NCBI RefSeq assembly: GCF_009674775.1
Contig: NZ_WKKE01000012.1
Span: forward strand, 112,326 to 176,325
Length of the DNA: 64,000 nt
Source: Flavobacterium sp. LC2016-23
GTDB taxonomy: Bacteria; Bacteroidota; Bacteroidia; Flavobacteriales; Flavobacteriaceae
Direction: 5' to 3'
The notes under the pieces were generated by a model, which was not told where the DNA came from, ran no database searches, and was given only the letters and a program-made list of their open reading frames with translations. The translations under genes were made by a program, and so were the position numbers. This document shows, piece after piece, positions 40,698 to 51,500 of the stretch (position 1 is its first letter; every line of letters starts with the position of its first letter).

Positions 40698-42503
40698 TTA
40701 TCTGGAATGGTCTGTGGCGTTTTCGGCTATTCTTTCTGCGTAATTTAATTTCCTATTTCCAAATTTATAGGTGGCCGAAATCCTGAAAGCCCTTGGATCC
40801 TGATAGTTCCTAAAGGTCTGCCTGACATTGTCCACTGTTGATACTTTGTATTCGTTCATTGATTTTAAAATATCGGTAACATTTACTTCGAGGATGAAAG
40901 CTTTTTGGAGCAATAAAAATTTCATTCCGAAATCCAGTGCACATTGTTTGCTGATCATGGCTTCCTGGCTGATGTTTTTAGAACGGTACCAGAAATTAAG
41001 GTTAGCGGAAATGTTTTTCTCCGGATTGAAATACACCTGATTGTTGACCATACCGTACCAGCCCCAGACATCCAGATCATCGATAACGGGCACCAGGGAT
41101 TTATTCAGCTTGTAGAATCCCTGTAACTGAAAATTCGTTTCAACAGCAGTATTATATTTTAAGACTCCGTTAGCTGAAACCTGAAACGTATTTAAATCCA
41201 TATAGCTGACTACTTTATGCTCTACGACATGGTCTGCCGTATAATTGGGCAGCGACCAGAAATTGTCTTTTGTTTTCGAATAGGAAAATCCCAGGTCGTA
41301 TTGTGATTTAAAAGCATAGACCAGATTGAAATTGCTGGTTAGCGACGGCTTTAAAAACGGATTTCCCAAATACGTCTCATACGCATTATAAATGCCCAGG
41401 GAGGGGTTTATAAATCGGTATAACGGCCTGTTGTAAAACTGCGAAAAGGCAAAACTTAACTTCTTCTGATCATCAAAATTGTAGCTTACATTTGCTGACG
41501 GAAACAGCTTTATATAGTTATCGTCCAGAGCTTTTTTAGCGTTAACGTCCGCAACATTACCGTTGATAATGGTGTTTTCGAGTTTAAACCCAACCTGAAG
41601 ATCCAGTTTTCCAAAATTCTTTTTAAAATCTGAAAATATAATTTGTCTGTTTTCAATATAGGTACACGTGGGTGACAACGCTAAATTCTGCACATAATCG
41701 GCATCGTACTTCCTGAAATTCCTGATGACATAATCGGATTCAATGTAGATCCATTTGCCGCCAACTGTCAGATCGAACAACCTTGTGGGAACATGATACA
41801 AACCATTCAGCGTATAGATATTCAGATCTGTCCGCCCGTCATGGTAAACGGTATAATTGCGATTGGGAATTGCTGCACCATTTACATCATAATCCTGGCC
41901 ATAGGTATTTTGATTGTAATCCCAGGGTCTCTGAAGCCAGTCTGCTTCTATGGTTAAAAATTCCTTTTCATTAAAATCATGACGTAACAGCGCATTCAGG
42001 GAATTGCGTTTCAGGTTCGAAATTAACTTTTTGCTTCCTGTATAATAGCGGTCTAATACGTCGGGGCTGTTATAGATATCGATGTTTGTTTTGGTATCTA
42101 ATATATTCTCGTACGTATCATTCATCGAGGAGACATTTATTTTTGTCTTTTTTGAAATCTTGTACTGCACATCAATAAAAGTCACGAAACTGTTAAAGTC
42201 GTAATCGGTTGTTCCCGAACCAATAAAGGAGGCATCGGAAAAAAAAGTACTCACATCATTTTCCCTGAAAAATTTCTCCCGTCCGTAACTGATACTCGAA
42301 TTGACTTTCCATCTTCCGCGGTTGTAGACGAGATTGATGCTGTTGTTGAAACTGGGAAACTTATGCTGCTTGTAAACAGACTTTACCGCACCTCCAAAGT
42401 ATTCTCCTGAATCTTCGGTGGAATTGGGGTCTTTCAGGGAAGTGCCTGTCTGTGAAAAGCCTAAAAACGGAAGGAGCAGCAAGCAAAATAATGTATATTT
42501 CAT
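40698..42503 (-). CDS. Outer-membrane beta-barrel protein lacking the plug domain
   Basis: The start is ATG 42503 (MKYTLFCLLLLPFLGFSQ, a signal peptide); the frame before it opens with TTG. The 601-residue mature part begins almost at once with barrel strands: GEYFGGAVKSVYKQHKFPSFNNSINLVYNRGRWKVNSSISYGREKFF aligns with the first strands of OMP_b-brl_3 barrels that normally follow the plug. Later strands include NVSYNFDDQKKLSFAFSQFYNRP and the C-terminal FRISATYKFGNRK. The carboxypeptidase-regulatory and plug domains, about 190 residues in the sister protein at 54529, are missing. Only 49 bases separate it from the synthetase stop, so this is not a hidden longer gene. It may be an export or release channel. 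Confidence 0.85.
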   Translation of the reverse strand: MKYTLFCLLLLPFLGFSQTGTSLKDPNSTEDSGEYFGGAVKSVYKQHKFPSFNNSINLVYNRGRWKVNSSISYGREKFFRENDVSTFFSDASFIGSGTTDYDFNSFVTFIDVQYKISKKTKINVSSMNDTYENILDTKTNIDIYNSPDVLDRYYTGSKKLISNLKRNSLNALLRHDFNEKEFLTIEADWLQRPWDYNQNTYGQDYDVNGAAIPNRNYTVYHDGRTDLNIYTLNGLYHVPTRLFDLTVGGKWIYIESDYVIRNFRKYDADYVQNLALSPTCTYIENRQIIFSDFKKNFGKLDLQVGFKLENTIINGNVADVNAKKALDDNYIKLFPSANVSYNFDDQKKLSFAFSQFYNRPLYRFINPSLGIYNAYETYLGNPFLKPSLTSNFNLVYAFKSQYDLGFSYSKTKDNFWSLPNYTADHVVEHKVVSYMDLNTFQVSANGVLKYNTAVETNFQLQGFYKLNKSLVPVIDDLDVWGWYGMVNNQVYFNPEKNISANLNFWYRSKNISQEAMISKQCALDFGMKFLLLQKAFILEVNVTDILKSMNEYKVSTVDNVRQTFRNYQDPRAFRISATYKFGNRKLNYAERIAENATDHSR

Positions 42504-42552
42504 GTACAATTTGTATTTTTATGATGATTCTTAAGCGCCGATTTTTAAGAGG

Positions 42553-45500
42553 TTAATCTTGAAAAATGGCGGTAAGAATGTCTTCTTTCGCAATAATTTT
42601 ATTTAATATTTTTTTGTTGTGCTTTAAATGATCTCCTTCGAGCATGTTCTGGTGCTGGCCTTTTCCGGTGATATAACGAACGGCTTCAAAGTTGGCTTCC
42701 CAATTTTTGTCTTCATTATTTTGGGTTTTGACCAGCACTAATTCTGTCGATAAGGCATGGGTGTATTTCAAAGACATGAGGTAATTGATGTAGGCTATTC
42801 GCTTTTCTTTGGCCTGCGCCAGTATTTCCTGCATGTTTTCGCTGATTTCGGTTCCCAAATCAAATCCTTCAGAAGCGCGTTCAATGCTTAGTTTTTCTTC
42901 GTTAAGCCTCACGGAATCAAACATGATGATTCGGGATACTTTTCGGTTTAGCACATTCGTGAGATAATTGGCGACTTCGTAGGATAAGATTCCTCCTGCT
43001 GACCAGCCGAATAAAACAATGTCGCCACTTTCCTGAATTTCATTGATTTTATGGGCATAATACTCTGCCGGATTCGCTTCGTTTTCTACAAAATTGAAGG
43101 ATATAAATCTGGAGTTTTCATTATTCCGGAATAAGTCCCTGTAAGCACTTCCGTAGCCCGCTATCGGTGGAAAAGCAAAGACGGTACTTTGAGACTGGGG
43201 GTTACCATATTCATAAAAATCCTTATCTGAATCGAAAATAGTAGTCAGATGATACTTTATGATTTCGGCGATGGTATTAAAACGGAAGAGTGAATCCAAA
43301 GGATAATGCGCAGCAAACTCTTTATTCATTTTAATAATGGTGTTGATTGCGGAAATACTATTTCCACCCAGCTCAAAGAAGTTATCGGTAGTCCCCACTT
43401 TTTCAAGACCCAGGATTTCCTGCCATATTTCGGCTATTTTCTTTTCTGTCCCATTAGCAGGTGCTACGTAAGCTGTTCTTATTACGTCTTCTCCACTAAT
43501 GCCCGGCAGCGCTTTACGGTCTGTTTTTCCGTTAGGGGTCAGGGGCAAACTATCCATGGCTACATAAAAAGAAGGCACCATATATTCCGGCAATTTTCCT
43601 AAAAGGTGGTTTCTTATCTCCGCTTTGTCTATTTCGGTCTGGGAAGCATAGTACGCTACCAAAACCTTTTCGTTATGTACTTCTCTGACTTCCACCACAA
43701 CTTGTTTGATGGCTGCTGAATATTGTGCCAAACGGGCCTCGATTTCACCTAATTCAATTCTAAAGCCCCTTATTTTTACCTGATGGTCGTTTCGGCCTAA
43801 AAATTCAATGTTGCCGTCCGGCAGCCAGCGTCCTAAGTCTCCGGTGTCGTACATTTTACTTCCGGACTTAAACGGGTTGGCTATAAATTTCTCTGCCGTC
43901 AGTTCCGGCTTGTTCAGATAACCTCTGGCTACCCCTGCTCCTGCTACATATATTTTGCCAAACACTCCTGTAGGTACCGGATGCAGTTTTTGATCTAAAA
44001 TGTAGAGCTGCGTATTCGAAATTGCTTTTCCGATGGGTATGGACAGATAGTCTTTTTGCCTGATCCTGAAATAGGTACTGTACGTCGTATCTTCTGACGG
44101 GCCGTATAAATTGTATACTTCCAGCTGTTCCAAAGGCAGTCTTTGTAGGATGCTGTGCGAAATGGGTTCTCCTGCCATATTTAAAATACTTACGGACTCA
44201 AAAGAAACACCATCGTCTAAAAGCTGGTTCACCACAGACGGAACTGTATTGATTAATATCTTCTGGTCTTTTTCGATATGGTTTTTGATTTCGAGACCAT
44301 TTTTCAGGAGTTTTATCGTCTTACCGATCGAAAGGGTATAAAATATTTCAAAAACAGATAAATCAAAACAATAAGAAGTTACCGCGTATACGGTCTCAAA
44401 TTTAGTACTGTCGAATTCGGTCTCCGACCAGTGAATGAGTGCCGTTGCATTTTTATGTTCAATCATCACTCCCTTCGGATGACCTGTAGTTCCCGAAGTG
44501 TAAATGATATAGGCTAAATCATTTGCGCTGGTGGTTCTTTGAACATTTACTTTAGGATATTCTTTCTGGTTGTTATAGAATAATTCAAGTACATTTTCGT
44601 CAATCACCAATTTACAATTACTGTCTTTTTCGATGTACGCTATTCTTTCCTGCGGATAAGATTTATCAATGGGTACGTAAGCAGCACCCGATTTTAGGAT
44701 CCCCAGTAGTGTGATGATCATTTTTTCACTTCGGTCTAATTTAATGCCTATTAAATCATCGGTTTGTATTTGGTAATTCGCTCTCAGATAATGGCCTAAC
44801 TGATTGGCCTGCTCATTGATTTCCCTGTACGTGAAGCTCTTGTTTTCGTAAACAACTGCCCTGTTTTCCGGTGTTTTTGCGACCTGATCCTCGAACAGAT
44901 CCACCAGGGTTTTATCCTCCGGATAGGCTGTCGAATTGTTATTGTAATCCAATACTAATTTCTTTTCCTCTGCAATCGTGAGATAATCGAGCTCGTTTAT
45001 GGCTTGTTTAGGATCATCAATCGCTTCGTTGAATATATTGCTGAGATGCCCAAAAATGGCCTCTATAAACAAAGCATCATAGATATCCGTGTTGTAATCA
45101 ATGTTCAGGATTAGCTGCTCTGTTTCGACAAAAGTGAAGGTTATATCCAGCTTGGCAATCTTATTTTCAAAATCTAAACCGGCTATTTCTATTCCTGCTA
45201 ATGCGGAAGGACTTACCAGATTTTTCAATTGGTTCTGGTTTTGAAGCACTACCAGCACATCAAACAAAGCCGAACGGCTCAGGTCCCGCTTCAGGTTCAG
45301 GTTTTCTACTAATTCATCAAATGAATAATCCTGGTGCTGGTAGGCATTTAAAAGTATTTCTTTTTCTTTGTTTAAAATATCCAGAAAGTCATCTTCCTGT
45401 TCAAACTTTGTTCGAATCGCTAACGTGTTAAGGTAAAGCCCTAATTGGTTTTCTAAGTCCGGATGTTCCCTGCCTGCTATAGGCGTACCGACAATAATAT

Positions 45501-48500
45501 CTTCCTGATTTGTATAGCGGTGCAGCAGCGTTTTTACACCGGACATTAAGGTCATAAACAGGGTAACGTCATGTTCTTTTGAAAACGTTTTTAGTTTTTC
45601 TAACAAGGCACCGGAGAACTGATGCGTCTTATTCTCCCCATTGTAGGTTTGCACCAGCGGTCTTTTCTTAAAGCTCGGAAGTTCTGTTACCGGTAATTCC
45701 CCGCTGAATTGGTTCAGCCAAAAGTCTTTGGATTTCTGGTATTTTTCCTGCTGAATCTTTTCATTGATCCATACTGCATAATCTTTATAATGGAAGTTTA
45801 ATGGTGGCAAATCAATAGTGATTCCCTGAACGAGGGCATTATATATTTTCACCACTTCGGAGATGATTAACTGCATCGACCATCCGTCCCCGATGATATG
45901 ATGCAGGCTAAGGAAAAACACATGTTCGTTTTTATTTATTTTAATTAAGGAAGCCCGCAGTAAAGGAGCTTGCTCCAGATTAAAAACAAGTGCATTTTGT
46001 TCTTTTAAATAGTTTAAAACAAGTGCTTCCTGCCCATCGTTATGACTGAAATCTTTCTCTGTCACTTCAAAAACAATTTCCTCCACAGGTTTTATAAACT
46101 GGCGCAGTTGCCCCGCTGCCGTATTCCTGAAGCCTGTTCGTAATATTTCATGTCTTTGAATTAACAACTGAAAGGTTTCCTTAAATTTATCGGTATCCAG
46201 TTCTCCTTTTAATTTTAGGGCTGCGGGCATATTATACGCTAAAGAAGCACCTTCCAGCTGACTCAATATCCAGAATCGGTATTGGGAAGCTGTTAAAGGG
46301 TAGCTTTCCATAATCGCTGCCTGAGGAATGGCTGTATACTCGTTTTGGTTCAGGGTTTTACTCAGCGCATCGATGGTGGGGTTAGCAAAAAAATCCCGGA
46401 ACGACACTGTTTTATTCAATTGTTTGTTGAGCCTGTTGATGACTTGTGCCACGATGAGACTATGTCCGCCCAACTCAAAGAAATTATCGGTAATCCCCAC
46501 TTTTTCTACAGCGAGTACTTCCTGCCATATTTCGGCCATTTTTTGTTCGGTCTCATTTCGTGGGGCAACATATTCTTTTCGAATACCATCTTCGCCACTA
46601 ATATCCGGCAATGCTTTACGATCTATTTTGCCGTTGGGTGTTACCGGGAACTGATCCAGACCGATATAAAACGAAGGCACCATATATTCCGGCAGCTTTC
46701 CTAAAAGATAGCTTCTGATGGCTGCTTTATCTATTTCGGCATCAGTTACATAATAGGCCACCAGTACTTTTTCTCCGTTGACTTCTCGGGCCTGCACTAC
46801 GGCCTGCTTTACAGGAGCGGAATATTGTAAAAGGCTGGTTTCTATTTCGCCTAATTCAATTCGGAACCCTCTTATTTTTACCTGATGGTCGTTTCTGCCT
46901 GAAAATTCAATGTTTCCGTCCGGCAGCCAGCGTGCTATATCTCCGGTATCGTACATTTTGGTACCTGGAATAAAAGGATTTTCAATGAACTTTTCTGCGG
47001 TGAGTTCCGGTTTATTCCAATACCCACGGGTCACTCCTGCTCCGGATATGTATACATTTCCTGAAACTCCCAGAGGCGTTGGCAATAAGGCATTGTTAAG
47101 GATATATACCTGCGTATTTGAAATCGGACGACCAATAGAAAACGGCTGGTCTCTGCTGTACAAAAATTCTATGGACGTCACAGTGGTTTCCGTTGGACCA
47201 TATTTATTGTAAAAATCACAAATAGTATTCCAGGACTCCGCCAGTTTTTCGGAACAAATATCACCTCCGGACAGTACTCTTCTTAAACTAAGTCTTTTGG
47301 AAGGTTTTAATTTACTTACTACCGACGGAACGGAATGGAAGTGGGTAATTTTGTTTTCAAATACAAATTGCTCCAATTCAACTTCATCTAACAACACTTT
47401 TATTGGCAATATGTATAAAGCGGCTCCATTCAGGAGTGCCAAAAAGGTCTGCTCCACGGAGGCGTCAAAAGAAAAATTGGAAAGCTGCAGAATTCTTTCG
47501 GTTTCATCAATTTGAAACTGTCTGGTCTGCGAACTGATCAGGTTGATGACATTCCTGTGTTCTACCATTACCCCTTTTGGATTCCCCGTTGTTCCTGAGG
47601 TATAAATAATATAAGCCAGGTCTGTCGGGGTATTTATTTTTTCAATATTCAGGTCTGAATAGCTTTCTCTGGTTGCATAAAAGGCCTCAAAGACAGGTTC
47701 ATCAATTACAATTTTGCAATTACTGTCTCTTTCGATGTATTCAATTCTTTCCTGAGGATAAGAAGAATCAATCGGTACGTAAGCTGCTCCTGATTTTAAT
47801 ATTCCTAAAATGGTTACGATTATTCTCTCGCTGCGTTCCAGTTTTATCCCTGCTAAATCTCCCGGTGCAATGGCATGGTTTCTTCTCAAATAATACGCCA
47901 GCTGGTTGGCCTGTTCGTTAAGTTCTTGATAGGTCAGTACTGTTTCTTCAAAAACCACCGCGATATTATCCGGCGTTTTTTCAAGCTGTTCTTCAAACAC
48001 ATCAATAAGTGTTTTATTTTCGGGATAAACTGCCGCAGTAGCATTAAAATCGCTCAGTACTCTTGTTTTCTCGGCAGCGGTCAAATAATCCAGCTTATCA
48101 ATGGCTTGTTCGGGATCACTGATCCCTTCGTTAAAGACATTTTCGAGGTGACAGAATAGCGCATCGATCAAAAACGTGTCGTATATATCGGTATTGTAAT
48201 TGACGTTCAGCAACAGCTGTTCTGTTTCCGTAAAAATAAAGGTGATATCAAATTTTGAGGTTTTATTCTCAAAATCAAAAGCATCTACTTCTAATCCTGT
48301 TAAACCAGTGTCGTTGGTTATATTTTTTAACTGCGCCTGATTTTGAAGCACCACCAAAATATCAAACAAAGCCGATCGGCTCAGGTCTCTTTTCAGATTC
48401 AGGTTTCCCACCAGTTCATCAAAAGAATACTCCTGATGCTGGTAAGCATTTAAAAGCGTTTCTTTTTCTTTATTTAAAACATCCCGAAAGCTGTCACCAG

Positions 48501-51500
48501 GTTCAAATTTGGTTCGAATCGCAAGTGTATTCAGGAAAAGCCCCAACTGATTTTCTAAATCAGGGTGTTCACGGCCTGCTATCGGTGTGCCCACAATAAT
48601 ATCGTCCTGATTACTGTAGCGGTGCAGGAGCGTTTTGATTCCGGCCATTAAGGTCATAAACAAGGTGACATCCTGTTCCCCTGAAAACGTTTTTAGCTGC
48701 TCTAAAAGCGGAGCGGAAAATGCATAAGATTTAACAGCGCCATTGTAGGTTTGAACCAAAGGCCTTTTCTTAAAACTATGCAGTTCTATTACCGGTAATT
48801 CTCCACTCAACTGGTTTAACCAGAACTTTCTGGATTGCTGGTACTTTTCCTGTTTATTTTCTTCATTAATCCATACTGCATAATCTTTGTAATGGATGTT
48901 TAAATCGGGTAAATCAACCGGGATTCCCTGAACTATGGCATTGTATATTTTTACGATTTCGGAAATGATTAACTGCACAGACCAGCCATCACCAATGATA
49001 TGATGCATACACAGTGAAAAAATATGTTCCTTTTCTTCTGTTTTGATCAAAGAGGCTCTTATCAAAGGGGCTTGTTCCAGATTGAAAGTAATGGCATTCT
49101 GTTCCTCCAGATACTGTAAAACAAGATCTTCCTGCTCCTTATGGTTGCTGAAATCCTGCTCTGCCACTTCAAAATTAATATCATTGGCGGGCGTTATAAA
49201 TTGTTCGATCTGACCTTCTGAATTGTTTTTAAAACTTGTTCGTAATATTTCATAACGCTCAATAAGCAAACTAAAGGTTTCTTTAAAAGTAGCGGTATCC
49301 AGCTCGCCGGTTAATTTAATCGCCGACGGCATATTGTAGGCCAGAGAACCTCCTTCGAGCTGGCTCAGAATCCAGAAACGGTTCTGAGAAGCCGTTAAAG
49401 GATAACTTTCCATAATCGGTGCCTGAGGAATGGCGGCATACTCATTTTGATTCAAGGTTTTACTCAGTGCATCAATGGTCGGGTTAGAGAAAAAATCCTT
49501 GAATGAAACGGTTTTATTCAATTGTTTGTTGAGCCTGTTGATGACTTGTGCCACAATCAGGCTATGCCCTCCCATTTCAAAGAAATTATCGGTAATCCCT
49601 ACTTTTTCAAGGCCGAGTACTTCCTGCCAGATTTCGACCATTTTTTGTTCGGTCTCATTTCGGGGCTGTACATACTCTCTTCGAATACTGTCTTCTCCGT
49701 TGATGCCCGGTAGCGCATTACGGTCGGTCTTACCATTTGAGGTCAGCGGGATCTGCTCTAAAAGCACATAAAAGGAAGGAATCATATATTCCGGCAGCTT
49801 CGTCTGAAGGTAATTTCTAATTTCAATATTGTCGATTTCGAGGTCCGAAACATAATATGCTACCAGTACTTTTTCTCCATTGGCCTCTTTCACCTGAACA
49901 ACGACTTGTTTTAAATTGGCTGAAAATTGCAAAAGGGCGGTTTCTATTTCTCCCAGCTCAATTCTGTAGCCTCGTATTTTGACCTGATGGTCGTTTCTGC
50001 CCAGAAATTCAATCGTACCATCCGGAAGCCAGCGGCCCAAATCTCCCGTATCGTATATCTTAGTTCCCGGAATAAACGGATTTTCGATGAATTTTTCGGC
50101 TGTAAGTTCGGGCTGGTTTAAATAACCTCTTGAAACGCCATCACCAGACAAATACAGTTTACCGCTTACGCCTATAGCAACGGGCTGTAAATTGTGATCC
50201 AGCACGTAAGCCTGGCTGTTTGGGATGGGTTTACCAATCGGAATCGTGATGTACTTTTCGTTCTGAATATCAAAAGTTAGCGAAAAGGTAGTGTTTTCGG
50301 TAGGTCCGTACCCATTTACAATTTTTATGGACGGATTGCTTTCGAACACTTTTTGGGTGTGTTTGGGTGATACTACATCTCCTCCCACAATCAACTGACT
50401 GATGTTTTCGAAAAAACCGATATTATTTTCGACCACACTGTTAAACCAGGAAGCCGTCATCCAGAGACTATTGACTGCATTTGTTTTAACGATGTTTTCT
50501 AAAGTCGATAAATCAAGTAAATCGTCCTGAGTAGTGAGTACCAGGGTAGCTCCGTTTAGCAACGTTCCGAAAAACTCTATAGTGGTGGCATCAAAAGAGA
50601 TGGAACCTGTGCTCAGCAGAATCTTTTCTGAATGTAATGGAAAGTAGGAACAAGGCTTAACCAGTCTTACCACATTGCGATGCTCCACCATCACTCCTTT
50701 TGGATTTCCGGTGGAACCTGATGTATAAATGATATAGGCTAAATCGGACGGGCTGTTTACAGGATCCGGATTTTCAGTTTTATACCGGAAGCGCTGGAAG
50801 TTAAACATCATCAGTTCATCCTCGTCAATAATAGCCTTGCAATTGGTATCTTCTTCGATGTATTCTATTCTTTCCTGTGGATAATCGGAATCGATCGGAA
50901 CATAGGCGGCTCCGGATTTCAGAACTCCTAAAATAGCAATCAGCAACTGTTCGCTTCGGCTTAATTTGATGCCTACAAAATCATCCGGCTGGATATCGTA
51001 GCTTTCGCGCAGATAAGAGGCAAACTGATTTACTTTTTCGTTCAGTTCTTTATAGGTCAATTGCAATTCCTCAAAAACAATGGCGATAGCATCAGGAGTT
51101 TGTGCGGCCTGTTCTTCGAAGAGTTGTACAATCGTTTTGTCTTTTGGATACGGTACGGACGTGTCATTAAAATCGACAACCAGCTGCTTTATTTCCTCCG
51201 GCGCTAAATAAGCAATACGCGAAACCGGAAGGTTCGGTTCTGCAATAACGGCTTGCAGTAAGGTTCCGAAATGTGCTGTTATTTTTTCAACAAAATCTAC
51301 CGTATAAATATCGGTATTGAATGTTAAGTTGAAATTTAATTCATTGCCAAACTCATCAAAGGTAAACTCCAGGTCGTATTTGATCAGCAGATTTTGTTTG
51401 TTCTGATATTGTTGAATAGTGATGCCATCCAGTTGTTGTTTGCTGTCGAAACTGTCCATGTTCTGCAGGATCAGCATCACATCAAATAACGGACTGCGGC

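Noticed and set aside
46328..46704. Plus-strand frames of over 100 residues inside the large synthetase
   Set aside because: They repeat in each module at equivalent places (for instance near 49475 and 57124), as expected for shadows of conserved carrier-domain DNA.
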